From positions 65,472 to 129,471 of the forward strand of contig CAVWFK010000016.1 of NCBI GenBank assembly GCA_963754235.1: DNA of 64,000 nucleotides, in the 5' to 3' direction. Positions 17,640 through 27,074 of the stretch are shown piece by piece (the first letter of the stretch is position 1; each line of letters opens with the position of its first letter). Position numbers and translations under genes: made by a program. This DNA comes from DATAYA01 sp963754235. GTDB taxonomy: Bacteria; Pseudomonadota; Alphaproteobacteria; Acetobacterales; Acetobacteraceae. Under the pieces are notes generated by a model, which saw only the letters and a list, made by a program, of their open reading frames with translations, had not been told where the DNA came from and did not search any database.

Positions 17640-19181
17640 TCAGCTCGTGAACCCGACCGTGCGGGCGACCAGCATGTTGTCGATCTCGCGAGTGATGCCG
17701 CCCACATTCTTTGCCGCCACGATCAAGCCGACGTCGTACGTGTTCGTCGCGATCCCGAAGGCCGACTGCACCAAGACTTGGTTCAGATTGGCGTAGGCCG
17801 CCCGGATATCGGCCTGCGAGCCGAACGTCGTGTTGATCCGATCGATGGCCGCGACATAGGCGGGGAACGGGTTCGGGGTGCCGAGGATCGGGTTGTTCGT
17901 CGTGCGATAGATGCTGTTGGTGGCGAGCCGCGTCGGAAATTTCTGGACGTTGCCGACCCCGCCAAACACCGCCGCGAACTTCCCGCCGAGCAGGGCGTCG
18001 ATGAACTCCGACCCCTGCTTGAGATCGAGCTTGATGTGGATCCCGGCCTTGGCGAGTGTGCTCTGCACCACCTGGCTGATGGCGAGCCCATCCTGGTTGC
18101 CGCCATCCGCGAGCAGCGCCCAGTCGCTCATCTCGGCAGCGGACAGGCCCAACTCCTTGAGCAGCGCCCGTGCCTTGTCGAGGTCGAACGCATATTTTGT
18201 GTTGTAGGACGGGTCGGCCGCCGGGCTCGCCGGTGCCCAGGGAAGCGCCGTCACCTCCCCCAGCCCCGCATAGCCAATTTTGAGGATGGCGGCACGATCC
18301 ATCAGGTAGTTGAAGGCCTGCCGGAATTTCGCGTTGCGGAACGGCCCTTTCGTCGTGTTGATGCGGAACACCTGCACCAGCACGCCGGGCCCCTGGATGA
18401 GTTGGTAGCCCTCATGGTGCAGACGCACCGCGCTGCGCGCACCGCCGCCATAAATGATGTCCACGGCGCCCGATTCGAGCGCGGCACTCGCCGCGTCGTC
18501 GCCGCTGAACACGGTCAGCACGACTTCCTTCACGATCGGCTTGCCACGGCGCCAGTAATGCGGGTTCGCGACCATCCGGATGCGCTGGCCGAGCACCCGC
18601 TCGGCAAGCGTGAACGGGCCGGTGCCGGCGGGCTTCGTCACCACGGTCGCGATGCCGGCGGGGTCGATGACGGCGATGAACTCCAGCAGATCGGTGATCT
18701 CGCTCGTGGGTACGGGCTGCTTGAAGTTCACCGTGATCGTGTGCGGCCGGGTCGGCTTCCAATTCTGCACGATCGACATCGTGCTGTACACGTTCTTGCC
18801 GAGCGTCGGATCGGCCGCCTTCTTGAGGGTCGCCGCGACCAACTCCGCATCGAATGCTGCCCCACTCGCGAACTTCACCTCGCTCCGAAGCGTGAGCGTG
18901 ACGGACTTGTCGTCGGGCGCGATCTTCCACGCCGAGGCGAGGCTCGGGATCGCCTCGCCTTTCGGAGTGTACTCGATGAGGCTGTCATAGAGGTTCTTGA
19001 TGACGGGGAAGTTGACCGACGAGAACGCCTGCGGATCGAAACTGTTGACGTCCTGCAGGATCGCGACGCGGAGCGTGCCGCCCTTCAACGCCACCGCCGC
19101 GCTGCTGCTCGCGGCCCACAGAGTTGTGCCGAACACACCCGCGCCTGCCGCCCCGAGAAGGCCGCGCCTGCCGATGCTCAT
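17640..19181 (-). CDS. Extracellular solute-binding protein family 5 (peptide/opine-type)
   Basis: 513 residues. The signal is of Tat type (GRRGLLGAAGAGVFG) with cleavage near SSAAVALKG. The mature start GGTLRVAILQDVNSFDPQAF and later VTLTLRSEVKFASGAAFDA are hallmarks of the SBP_bac_5 family; length is normal. It delivers a peptide, opine or similar amide-containing solute to the Dpp permease encoded downstream. It follows the dioxygenase gene by 75 bp in the same direction, which suggests both act on one compound. Confidence 0.88.
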   Translation of the reverse strand: MSIGRRGLLGAAGAGVFGTTLWAASSSAAVALKGGTLRVAILQDVNSFDPQAFSSVNFPVIKNLYDSLIEYTPKGEAIPSLASAWKIAPDDKSVTLTLRSEVKFASGAAFDAELVAATLKKAADPTLGKNVYSTMSIVQNWKPTRPHTITVNFKQPVPTSEITDLLEFIAVIDPAGIATVVTKPAGTGPFTLAERVLGQRIRMVANPHYWRRGKPIVKEVVLTVFSGDDAASAALESGAVDIIYGGGARSAVRLHHEGYQLIQGPGVLVQVFRINTTKGPFRNAKFRQAFNYLMDRAAILKIGYAGLGEVTALPWAPASPAADPSYNTKYAFDLDKARALLKELGLSAAEMSDWALLADGGNQDGLAISQVVQSTLAKAGIHIKLDLKQGSEFIDALLGGKFAAVFGGVGNVQKFPTRLATNSIYRTTNNPILGTPNPFPAYVAAIDRINTTFGSQADIRAAYANLNQVLVQSAFGIATNTYDVGLIVAAKNVGGITREIDNMLVARTVGFTS

Positions 19182-19256
19182 GTCGTTTCCCCCATTGCAT
19201 GGTTCGTGCGGCGTTGATTGCTGTTGGCGATATCGAGCGATCGTGACGCGCAGGCG

Positions 19257-20082
19257 CTACATCGCCGCGAGCGGGGTGCCGCGCATCAGCACGGCGCCGA
19301 TCTGCTGCGTGACCTGCGCATGATGCGTGAGCGCCGCGTCCGCGAGATCGGCCGAGGGCGCCTGCTCGGGCAGGAAATTGCCGAACCGGTCGGTGCCGCG
19401 GACCAGGGTGGCGCTGTCGCGCGTGCCCACCACCTGCCGGACGTGCGTCGGCAGATAGCGGATCGCGAACCCGATGCGGCGCGCGGCCGACGGATTGGGC
19501 TCCGAGCCGTGGATCAGCCGTACATGGTGCAGCGACATCTCGCCGGGACGCAGCGGCAGCGGCACTGCCGGCGCGGGGTTCACCTCGACTGCGATCTCTT
19601 GCCCGCGGCTCAGGAGATTGTGCGAGGCGAAGGTGTCGCGGTGCGCGACCTGGTCGAGCTGGTGTGTCCCCGGCACCACCCGCATCGCTCCGTTCGCCTC
19701 GGTGCTTTCGGACAGCGCCACCCAGGCGGTCACGATGTCGGGCGGCTCGAGGCCCCAATAGGTCACTGTCCTGGTGCCAGGAGACATAGCTCGGGTCGTG
19801 CGCGTCCTTGATGAAGAAGCCGCTGCTCCAGCAGAGTATGTCCGGACCGATCAGCTCCTCGACCGCGTCCAGGATCGTGCGTTCGCGGATCAGCGTGTCG
19901 AGCCAGGTGAATACGAGGTGCGCCTTGTTGCGGAGCAGCGCCCGCCGCTCGGGACGCGACGCCTCAAACGCCTCAAGCCGCGCCCGCAGCGCGCCCGCCC
20001 GATCCTCGGGAAGCACGCGGATCGGGCTCAGGTAGCCATGCTCACGATAGAACGCGACCTGCTCGGGGGTGAGGGATCCCAT
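19257..20082 (-). pseudogene. Phytanoyl-CoA dioxygenase-like (PhyH) Fe(II)/2-oxoglutarate oxygenase, frameshifted
   Basis: The ATG at 20082 starts MGSLTPEQVAFYREHGYLSP, typical of PhyH proteins. The iron-binding WHQD lies at the point where the frame breaks, at base 19767. The rest (VTYWGLEPPDIVTAWVALS, the second iron His in IHGSEPNP and the arginine in RRIGFAIRY) is in the next frame. Removing one base gives a normal 275-codon protein with all iron ligands. These enzymes hydroxylate small molecules with O2 and 2-oxoglutarate. It heads the Dpp-type operon and may start breakdown of the imported compound. Confidence 0.82.
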
Positions 20083-20212
20083 CCGGCTTCCTCCGCCGCG
20101 GCGCCACTTCGAAGCGCCTTTCACCTATGATACTCCACAATCTCAGATGAAGCTCAAGCCCGGGTCCGACCCAGGTTTGAGGCTGGGTGCATGGCGTAGT
20201 GGAGGTTTTACA

Positions 20213-21998
20213 ATGGCGAATGCCGATGCCGCAGCACGGCGCTTCCGCTCCCGCGATTGGTTCGACAATCCCGACCGTCTCGACATGACCGCGCTCTATC
20301 TGGAGCGCTTCATGAATTACGGCACCACGCCGGACGAGCTCCGTTCAGGCAAGCCGATTATCGGTATTGCCCAGACCGGCAGCGACCTGACGCCCTGCAA
20401 CCGGATCCATATGGATCTGGTGCGCCGGGTACGGGACGGCATCCAGGCGGCGGGGGGGATCCCGCTGGAATTCCCGACCCACCCGATTTTCGAGAACTGC
20501 AAGCGGCCGACCGCGGCGATGGACCGGAACCTGTCCTATCTCGGCCTGGTGGAGGTGCTGTTCGGGTACCCGATCGACGCCGTGGTGCTTACCACAGGCT
20601 GCGACAAGACCACGCCGGCGGCGCTGATGGCGGCTGCCACGGTCGATATTCCCGCGATCGTCCTGTCGGGTGGCCCGATGCTGGACGGCTGGCATGAGGG
20701 CAGGCTGGTCGGCTCAGGCACCGTGATCTGGCAGAGCCGGCGGAAGTTGTCGGCAGGCGAAATCGACGCGGAGGAGTTCCTGGAGGCGGCGCTCAATTCC
20801 GCCCCCTCCCTCGGCCACTGCAACACGATGGGAACGGCATCGACCATGAACGCGATCGCCGAGGCACTTGGCATGTCGCTCACCGGCTGTGCCGCGATCC
20901 CGGCTCCGTACCGGGAGCGGGGGCAGATGGCGTATCGCACCGGCGCGCGCATCGTGCAGATGGCATACGAGGACCTGCGTCCATCCCGCATCCTGACACG
21001 GGCGGCCTTCCTGAACGCGATCAAGGTGAACTCGGCGATCGGCGGCTCGACCAACGCGCAGCCTCACCTGGTCGCCGTGGCGCGCCACGCCGGCGTGGCG
21101 TTGGCGCCGCAGGACTGGGTCGTGCACGGCCACGATATTCCGCTGCTGGCCAACGTCCAGCCGGCCGGCGCCTATTTGGGGGAGCGTTTCCACCGGGCCG
21201 GCGGCGTCCCCGCGATCATGTGGGAGTTGCAGCAGGCCGGGCTGCTGGACGAGACCTGCCTGACGGTGACCGGACGCACGATCGGCCAAAATCTTGCGGG
21301 CCGCGAGAGCCGCGACCGCGAGGTTATTCGGCCCTTCGCCGACCCGCTTAGGACAAAAGCCGGCTTCATCGGTACTCCGCGGCAATTTGTTCGACGTCGC
21401 GATCATGAAGACCAGCGTGATCTCCGAGGAGTTCCGTGCCCGCTACCTAAGCACCCCCGGCCAGGAGCAGCGATTTGAGGGACGGGCCATCGTGTTCGAA
21501 GGCTCCGAAGACTACCACGCGCGCATCAACGATCCTGAGCTCGGCGTCGATGAGCACTCGATCCTGGTGATCCGCGGCGCCGGGCCGGTCGGATGGCCCG
21601 GCTCGGCCGAGGTGGTGAACATGCAGCCGCCGGACGCGCTGCTGCGGAAGGGGATCACCAGCCTGCCGACCATCGGCGACGGCCGGCAGTCCGGCACTGC
21701 GGACAGCCCCTCGATCCTGAATGCGTCACCCGAGAGCGCGGTCGGCGGGGGTCTCGCCTGGCTCCGTACCGGCGATACGATACGCATCGATATCACCGCC
21801 GGTACCTGCGACATGCTGGTCAGCGATGTCGAGATCGCTGCCCGCAAGCGGACCGGCATCCCGCCGATCCCGCCGAGCATGACGCCGTGGCAGCAGATTT
21901 ATCGCGCGACGGTGGGCCAGTTGGCGGACGGCGCAGTGATCGAGGACGCCGTTCAATTCCGCAGCATCTCGCGGATGATGCCGCGGCACAACCATTAG
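20213..21998 (+). pseudogene. IlvD/Edd-family dehydratase (sugar-acid dehydratase-like), frameshifted
   Basis: The start at 20213 has GGAGG seven bases upstream. Fe-S cysteines are visible in TPCNRIH, TTGCDKTTPAA and GHCNTMGTAST, as in the IlvD/Edd family. At base 21368 the frame shifts by one extra base; the C-terminal part then runs from VLRGNLFDVAIMKTS to the stop at 21998. The restored length is 594 residues. The sequence looks closer to arabinonate/xylonate-type dehydratases than to branched-chain IlvD. It is divergent from the dioxygenase/Dpp operon with 130 bp between, so the two units probably share control. Its 3' end is part of a 161-bp duplication. Confidence 0.82.
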
Positions 21999-22090
21999 GA
22001 TAGCAGGTTTCGATGAAGGGGTCGAGCGGCCCGATCACTGCACCCGGCAGAACACCACCCGCTGCTTCTCCCCGGCTTGCTGATGGGCGC
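21930..22090. repeat. Direct repeat A, copy 1: ilvD-like tail joined to a clc tail remnant
   Basis: 161 bp matching 23966-24126 without gaps and with about 18 mismatches by eye. Here the left half is the real end of the dehydratase gene (SISRMMPRHNH). The right half is a remnant of the 3' end of the clc gene on the minus strand (QRVVFCRVQ, compared with QRVVFYRVR in the intact gene). Confidence 0.85.
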
Positions 22091-22462
22091 CGCTCGGCGC
22101 AGTCAATTGATCGGTTCGATCGCGTCTGCCATGCACACGAAACGCGATTTGTTGTTGCCCAAGTGCTTGGCAGGTTTCTGGACGAGGCGGCAAAATTGTA
22201 TGCCGATGCTCTGCAAAATCCACGGGACGATACAACCGGGCTGATCGGTATTTATGCACTGACAAACCGAATACGCCTTACATCACCGCCACAAGTTGTG
22301 GAGGCCGCCGACACGGTGGCTCGCATCGCCGTCGATGCATATCTTGCGCCGAACATTACCATGGAGGAAATGCGGGCGAATTGGATTGATAGACACGTCG
22401 ATCCGCTACGAGGTTTCAGCAAGGCGTGTCGGCAAGAGCTGCAGAGATTTGGACGGTATTGA
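22013..22462 (+). CDS. Hypothetical protein, chimeric at its 5' end
   Basis: 149 codons are open. The first 26 codons read across the clc-tail remnant of repeat A and are unlikely to be original coding sequence. From about residue 45 the chain looks natural and mostly helical (FVVAQVLGRFLDEAAKLYADA, split here by family-like Ala/Leu spacing, then TVARIAVDAYLAPNITMEEM). No known family was recognised. It is probably the remaining C-terminal part of a gene cut at the repeat edge. Confidence 0.35.
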   Translation: MKGSSGPITAPGRTPPAASPRLADGRRSAQSIDRFDRVCHAHETRFVVAQVLGRFLDEAAKLYADALQNPRDDTTGLIGIYALTNRIRLTSPPQVVEAADTVARIAVDAYLAPNITMEEMRANWIDRHVDPLRGFSKACRQELQRFGRY

Positions 22463-22530
22463 ATTGGCGCGGGCGAAGCGCCCCTGACGTCATTTTGTGC
22501 CGATGCAGTGGAAAGGCCGCTCTGTCCACC

Positions 22531-22947
22531 TCAGTTCTCGAATGGAATCGTCAGTTCCGCCTCGTTCGAGTCCACTACGAACACCGCGAGGAGCTTGGCC
22601 GGCTTCGTCTCGCTGGCATTGGCGCTGACGCGGTGGCGGTCGCCGGGCAACTCGGAGAAGCTCTGTCCGGCCTTGTAGGTCGTCACCGGTCCGTCGTTGA
22701 CCTGACTGCGGATCGCCCCCTCAAGCACGGTCGCGTAGATGAAGGCGGATTTGGCATGCGTGTGGCCAGGCGAGTAGCCACCCGGGCCGTATTCGACGAG
22801 CACACCCTTGATGCTCTTGCCGGGGACGTTCGGCAGTTCGTGCTGGTAGACAAGGGTCACCTTGGCGTTCTTCGACTTCGGCGCATCCGCGAGGACGCTG
22901 CCGAACGGCAGGGTGGCGACAAGCAGCGAACAGAGGATGCGTTTCAT
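22531..22947 (-). CDS. Secreted cupin-domain protein
   Basis: 138 residues with a signal peptide (MKRILCSLLVATLPFGSVLA). The cupin core has GYSPGHTHAKSAFIYATVLEG, with metal-binding His in HTH, and a second motif around FSELPGDRHRVSAN. Small periplasmic cupins of this kind bind a metal, but their substrates are mostly unknown. It is followed upstream by the NmrA-like gene in the same direction, 33 bp away. Both lie inside the segment flanked by repeat A. Confidence 0.75.
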   Translation of the reverse strand: MKRILCSLLVATLPFGSVLADAPKSKNAKVTLVYQHELPNVPGKSIKGVLVEYGPGGYSPGHTHAKSAFIYATVLEGAIRSQVNDGPVTTYKAGQSFSELPGDRHRVSANASETKPAKLLAVFVVDSNEAELTIPFEN

Positions 22948-22980
22948 GGAGCCCCTATCCTTCGGTTGGCGGATGCTGGA

Positions 22981-23733
22981 TCAGGCTCCTGTCTGTGAAC
23001 GGCGGAGCCACTCGTCGAGATCGATGCGGCCGCGGCGCGCTTCGCCCAACGGCACGAGCGAGCGCTCCTCGACCCGGCCGCCCCAGTATCGGGCCTCGGG
23101 GTCGCTTACGACCTCACGCGGGTCGCCGACCGCCTTCAGATAGCGGGCGACGATTTCGTTGAACGGCGCTCGTTCCGGGCCGGCGATCTCGACGATGCCG
23201 TTTCGCGGCGCCGCGAGCGCCACCTTGGCGACGATAGCAGCAACGTCGTCCGCCGCGATGGGCTGGAACAGGCCGGGCGAAAGCCTGACCATATTTCCAT
23301 CCGCACTTGAATCGGCGATGGCGCCGAGAAATTCCAGGAACTGGGTGGAGCGGATGATGGTGTAGGGGATGCCGGAGGTCTCGATCAGTTTCTCTTGGGC
23401 GACCTTGGCGCGGAAATAGCCATTGTCGCTCCGGTCGGTTCCGACGATGGAGAGCGCGACATGGTGCCGGACGCCCGCCGCGGCCTCCGCCGCAAGAAGG
23501 TTGCGGCCGGAGGTCTCGAAGAATTCCAGCACCGCCTTGTCCTCAAATGAGGGCGAATTGGCGAGGTCGATCACCACCTGCGCGCCGGCCATGACCTCTT
23601 TGAGCCCCTCGCCGGTGATGGTGTTGACACTGCTTTGAGGCGACGCGGCGACGCCCTCGTGGCCGCCCTGGCGCAGAATGGCGACGGTCTTCGAGCCGAT
23701 CAGGCCGGTGCCGCCGATGACGGCGATCTTCAT
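22981..23733 (-). CDS. NmrA/SDR-like NAD(P)-binding protein
   Basis: 250 residues. The N-terminus MKIAVIGGTGLIGSKTVAIL is a Rossmann dinucleotide-binding motif (GGTGLIG). The sequence IPYTIIRSTQFLEF and the later EIAGPERAPFNEI are typical of atypical short-chain dehydrogenases of the NmrA/NAD(P)H-binding group, which act as reductases or redox sensors. No classical YxxxK pair is obvious. It is probably co-transcribed with the cupin gene. Confidence 0.8.
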   Translation of the reverse strand: MKIAVIGGTGLIGSKTVAILRQGGHEGVAASPQSSVNTITGEGLKEVMAGAQVVIDLANSPSFEDKAVLEFFETSGRNLLAAEAAAGVRHHVALSIVGTDRSDNGYFRAKVAQEKLIETSGIPYTIIRSTQFLEFLGAIADSSADGNMVRLSPGLFQPIAADDVAAIVAKVALAAPRNGIVEIAGPERAPFNEIVARYLKAVGDPREVVSDPEARYWGGRVEERSLVPLGEARRGRIDLDEWLRRSQTGA

Positions 23734-23965
23734 GGGTTAACCTCCCTTGTCGATGACTGGAGACCCTTCAATGGGTTCGAATGCGCCTCCTCGGATGTAC
23801 AGCTCGGAATTGATCAAACCATGCAAATACCAAATCGCGCATTTTTGTTCTCGACCCCTGCGACGGCAATCAGAGACGTCCTCGTGACTGGCAGCCTGGG
23901 CCACCGGGCGCGCCACGGATGAATTGCTCCTTCGAGGATGCCCGCCGGAATGCGCCGACTCCTAC

Positions 23966-24126
23966 GGTGCAGTGATCGAGGACGCCGTCGAGTTCCACAA
24001 CATCTCGCGCGTGATGCCGCGACACAACCATCAGGATAGCGGGCTTCAATGAAGGGGTCGAACGGCCCGATCACCGCACCCGGTAGAATACCACCCGCTG
24101 CTTCTCCTCGGCTTGCTGATGGGCGC
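23966..24126. repeat. Direct repeat A, copy 2: ilvD-like tail remnant joined to the intact clc end
   Basis: Counterpart of 21930-22090. The left half is a leftover of the dehydratase 3' end on the plus strand (EFHNISRVMPRHNH, reading on to a stop at about 24052). The right half is the true 3' end of the clc gene. Together the two copies flank the 1.9-kb cupin/NmrA segment with opposite halves intact. Confidence 0.85.
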
Positions 24127-25885
24127 GGATGCGCAGCAGGTCCTTCCAGCCGAGATAGCCGACCAGGCTCGCATCGGCGCGGGAAATCACCGGCATGTGC
24201 GCCACATTGGCCCGCATCAGCCGGTCGATAACCTCCGCCAGATATTCCTCCGGATACGCGACCTTGGTCTTCGAGCCGGCCAGCAGCGCGCCGAGTGTGG
24301 TCTGGCGGTGCTTGCCGGCGCGCCGCCAGCCCAGGATCGACGGCGGATCGACGATGCCGAGCACACGGCGGTCGCGGTCCACCACCGGAAAGCTCGGGTG
24401 CGTGGTCGTGGGATCGGTAAGAAAGGCGGCGGCCTGGTGCAGCGTCATCGTCTCGGGCAGCGACTGCACCTTGGTCGCCATCACCTCCCGCACCCGGGTC
24501 AGCGTGAATGGATCGACGCGGTATTCGCGCGCCAGATGGTGGCCGCGGCGAGCGACCTTCTCGGTCAGGATGGAGCGGCGCATCAGCAGCACGGTCACCA
24601 CATGCGCGGTGACGCAGGCGGTGATCAGCGGCAGCAGCACGTGCGTATTGCCGGTCACCTCGGCGGCGAAGAAGGTGGCCGTGAGCGGGGTGCGCATGGT
24701 GCCGCCCATCGTCGCGGACATCGCCAGCAGCGGCCAGAAGCCGGGGCTGGCGGCGGGCAGCACCGAGGCCAGTGCGGCACCCATGCCGCCGCCCATGATC
24801 AGCAGCGGCGCCAACACGCCGCCCGAGGTGCCGGAGCCGAGGGCCACCGCCCAGATGATCGCCTTCACTACCAGCAGCACGAGTGCCGCGGCCGGGAGCA
24901 CCCCGCCGTGCAGCATCTGCGCGATGTTGTCGTAACCGACGCCGAGCGCGTTCGGCTCGATCAGGCCGCCGATGCCGACGACCACGCCGCCCAGCATCGG
25001 CCACCACATCCAGTGGATCGGCAGCTTGAGGAACCCGTCCTCGCAGGCATAGACCAGCTGCGTCAGCACGCCCGAGAGCAGGCCCGAGAGCAGGCCGACG
25101 AGCACCCAGCAGAGCAGGCCGACCAGCGACGGGGCCATGCTGCCGTCGAACGGGAACAGCGGGGAGGGCAGGCCCAGCCAGTGCCGCTCGACCGCGGCGA
25201 CGACGCAGGCGGCGGCCACCGGGACGAAGCTGCGCGGCGTCCACTCGAACAGCAGCAGCTCCACCGCCAGCATGATGCCGGCGATCGGCGTTCCGAACAC
25301 GGTCGTCATGCCGGCCGACGCGCCCGCGACCAGCAGGGTTTTGCGCTCGCTGTCGCTGACCGGCAGCAACTGCGCGATCAGCGAGCCGATCGCGCCCCCG
25401 GTCATGATGATCGGCCCCTCGGCACCGAACGGCCCGCCGCTGCCGATGGCGACCGCCGAAGAGAGCGGCTTGAGGATCGCCACCTTCACGTCGAGCCGGC
25501 TGCGGCCGAGCAGGATCGCCTCGATCGCTTCTGGGATGCCGTGGCCGCGGATCTTCTCGCTGCCGTAGCGCGCCATCAATCCGACGATCAGCGCCCCGAT
25601 CACCGGCACCACCACGGCGGCGAGGCCGAGCGGCGACTGGCCAAGCGGCAGGGTGGCAAGGGTGAGGCGGCCGAAATAGGCGAGATTGGTGCAGAGCCGG
25701 ATCAGGTTGAGCAGCAAAACCCCGGCAATCACGCCGCCGGTTCCGACCACGAGTGCCACCGCCGAGATCACCAGCACCCGCGGGCTGGTGGTGAAATCGC
25801 CGAGGTGGCGGATGCCCTCCGCCGCCGCGTGAGCGGTGCTCGCGGCGACGGCGGGAGGCGGTCCGATCTCGTTCACGTGAGCCAT
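24071..25885 (-). CDS. CLC-family chloride channel/transporter with CBS domains
   Basis: 604 residues using ATG at 25885. The CLC filter regions are present: GHGIPEAIEAI, then GPFGAEGPIIMTGG with the gating Glu in GAEGP, and GSGTSGGVLAPLLIMGG. About 12-14 membrane helices fill the first 430 residues. The C-terminal 170 residues contain two CBS segments (VREVMATKVQSLPETMTL and VSRADASLVGYLGWKDLL-like stretches), which bind nucleotides in this family. It moves Cl-/H+ across the inner membrane. The divergent marR gene starts 69 bp away and may control it. Confidence 0.9.
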   Translation of the reverse strand: MAHVNEIGPPPAVAASTAHAAAEGIRHLGDFTTSPRVLVISAVALVVGTGGVIAGVLLLNLIRLCTNLAYFGRLTLATLPLGQSPLGLAAVVVPVIGALIVGLMARYGSEKIRGHGIPEAIEAILLGRSRLDVKVAILKPLSSAVAIGSGGPFGAEGPIIMTGGAIGSLIAQLLPVSDSERKTLLVAGASAGMTTVFGTPIAGIMLAVELLLFEWTPRSFVPVAAACVVAAVERHWLGLPSPLFPFDGSMAPSLVGLLCWVLVGLLSGLLSGVLTQLVYACEDGFLKLPIHWMWWPMLGGVVVGIGGLIEPNALGVGYDNIAQMLHGGVLPAAALVLLVVKAIIWAVALGSGTSGGVLAPLLIMGGGMGAALASVLPAASPGFWPLLAMSATMGGTMRTPLTATFFAAEVTGNTHVLLPLITACVTAHVVTVLLMRRSILTEKVARRGHHLAREYRVDPFTLTRVREVMATKVQSLPETMTLHQAAAFLTDPTTTHPSFPVVDRDRRVLGIVDPPSILGWRRAGKHRQTTLGALLAGSKTKVAYPEEYLAEVIDRLMRANVAHMPVISRADASLVGYLGWKDLLRIRAHQQAEEKQRVVFYRVR

Positions 25886-25904
25886 TTCTCCGCGGGGATG
25901 TTTC

Positions 25905-25950
25905 GCCGGAGAGGTCGCATGGCGATATATCTTTTGCAAGCCGGAGAGGT
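25905..25950 (+). repeat. Duplicated GCCGGAGAGGT before two in-frame starts of marR
   Basis: The 11-bp sequence occurs at 25905-25915 and 25940-25950, each a few bases before an ATG (25919 and 25955) in the same frame. Each copy contains a usable ribosome site. The pair also lies in the clc/marR spacer, where it could be a repeated operator. Confidence 0.6.
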
Positions 25951-25954
25951 GCCG

Positions 25955-26431
25955 ATGAACCGCTCGAACCGCCTTCCTTCGCCCGAGCCGCCGGCCGCAT
26001 CGGTACGGCCGGATCGGCAAGACTACCGCACGCTGTCGGAGTTCCGCTATCTAATCCGGCGCTTCCTGGAGTTCAGCCAGATTGCTGCCGGCGCGTCCGG
26101 GCTGACCTCGCGCCAGCACCAGTCGCTGCTGGCGATCAAGGGGTTTCCACGTGATGGCGAGCCGACGGTCGGCGAGCTGGCGGAGCGGCTGCGGATCCGG
26201 CACCACAGCATGGTGGAACTGGTGGACCGGTTGGAGGCGGCGGGCCTGGTGCGGCGGCGGCACGATCGGGCGGATCGCCGGCGCGTGCTGGTGGGGCTGA
26301 CGGCTGTGTCCGAGGCGCGGCTGGCCGATCTGTCGGCGGCCCATCTGGACGAGCTGCGCCGCCTGCGCCCGGCGCTGCTGCAGGCGCTCGACCGGGTTGG
26401 CCGCGAGCGGGATGCGGGCGATGCCGGCTAA
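25955..26431 (+). CDS. MarR-family transcriptional regulator
   Basis: 158 residues from ATG at 25955, with GGAGAGG five bases upstream. The winged-helix part is clear: SGLTSRQHQSLLAIKG, VGELAERLRIRHHSMVELVD, then the wing VRRRHDRADRRRVLV. A second in-frame ATG at 25919 is preceded by the same GCCGGAGAGGT sequence and would add 12 residues. It is divergent from clc, and the short shared spacer makes clc its most likely target. The ligand is unknown. Confidence 0.85.
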   Translation: MNRSNRLPSPEPPAASVRPDRQDYRTLSEFRYLIRRFLEFSQIAAGASGLTSRQHQSLLAIKGFPRDGEPTVGELAERLRIRHHSMVELVDRLEAAGLVRRRHDRADRRRVLVGLTAVSEARLADLSAAHLDELRRLRPALLQALDRVGRERDAGDAG

Positions 26432-26465
26432 AGTGCCTCGGGCCGGCGGACCGACCGTTCCCATG

Positions 26466-26832
26466 TCATGTCTTTTGCTGCGTGATGATAACCTTCTCTC
26501 CGCGAGTGAAGAGCATCATCAGGCCGATGAATGATGGCTCCGAACAACCAAGTCCATAGATCTTGCCGAACACGCCCCGCCTTCTCTTCTCGATTGTGAA
26601 TGGGGTTCTCGATTGTGACCACCTGGGTGGTGGAACCGTCGGCAGATGGCATATGAACCTCCTCATCTATCTGGCTCGGAAGTGCCAGGAGAACAAGCAC
26701 AATCGGAGCTACGAAAAAGCTCGCAACTCCCCAGAGGCGGCTCCGTCCCTTCCGCTTCGCAAGGTCTGTAGCCCAGACGCACGCGCCTATGCCGACAACA
26801 AGGGCCAGCAACGCCGACTGGCTGGTGTTCAT
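26466..26832 (-). pseudogene. Small membrane protein of unknown function, probable frameshift
   Basis: From 26832 the chain begins MNTSQSALLALVVGIGACVW with two membrane helices (residues 5-20 and 35-52), then a soluble loop. Near base 26574 it loses frame. The natural-looking continuation VFGKIYGLGCSEPSFIGLMM and GEKVIITQQKT is in the next frame and ends at 26466. Removing one base gives 121 residues. No family is recognised. Without correction the protein would run to 26428 with an unrelated basic tail. Confidence 0.5.
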
Positions 26833-26945
26833 GGTCGTAACGCTTAACCATCATCAGGATACAACGCTAAAGAAATAACGAAAAACATCCCCCTCGTCAC
26901 GGATTTTGTCGCCGACCCGTTGAGATTGATCCCAAGGGAGCTGCG

Positions 26946-27005
26946 CCGCATCCAGCCCCCTGGCGCCGCCGATCACGAAGCAGACCGGGCGGCCGAAGGC
27001 GAGCC
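26946..27005 (-). pseudogene. Fragment of rlmH
   Basis: About 60 bp matching 29455-29514 inside the intact rlmH gene with roughly nine mismatches. On the minus strand it reads FGRPVCFVIGGARGLDAA, compared with SARPVCFLIGGAEGLDAA in RlmH. It has no start, and the frame continues into unrelated sequence. It lies just upstream of the peptide-binding protein gene. Confidence 0.7.
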
Positions 27006-27074
27006 GATGGCGTTGACGCTTGCCGCCCGGGGGCCGAAAATTGTTTCGTGACCCCAGAGATGAGGAGACGTGGC

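Noticed and set aside
15595..17796. 733-codon plus-strand open frame
   Set aside because: It is the antisense of the fused DppD-DppF ATPase gene; its composition is typical of a high-GC shadow frame.
22035..22265. Minus-strand ORF of 76 codons
   Set aside because: Only its last codons match clc; the rest is unrelated, so it is a remnant within repeat A and not a gene.
24113..26431. 772-codon open frame on the plus strand, most of it antisense to clc
   Set aside because: The clc gene on the other strand has full family motifs, and the plus-strand translation is low-complexity Arg/His/Gly-rich. Only its last 159 codons (marR) are real.
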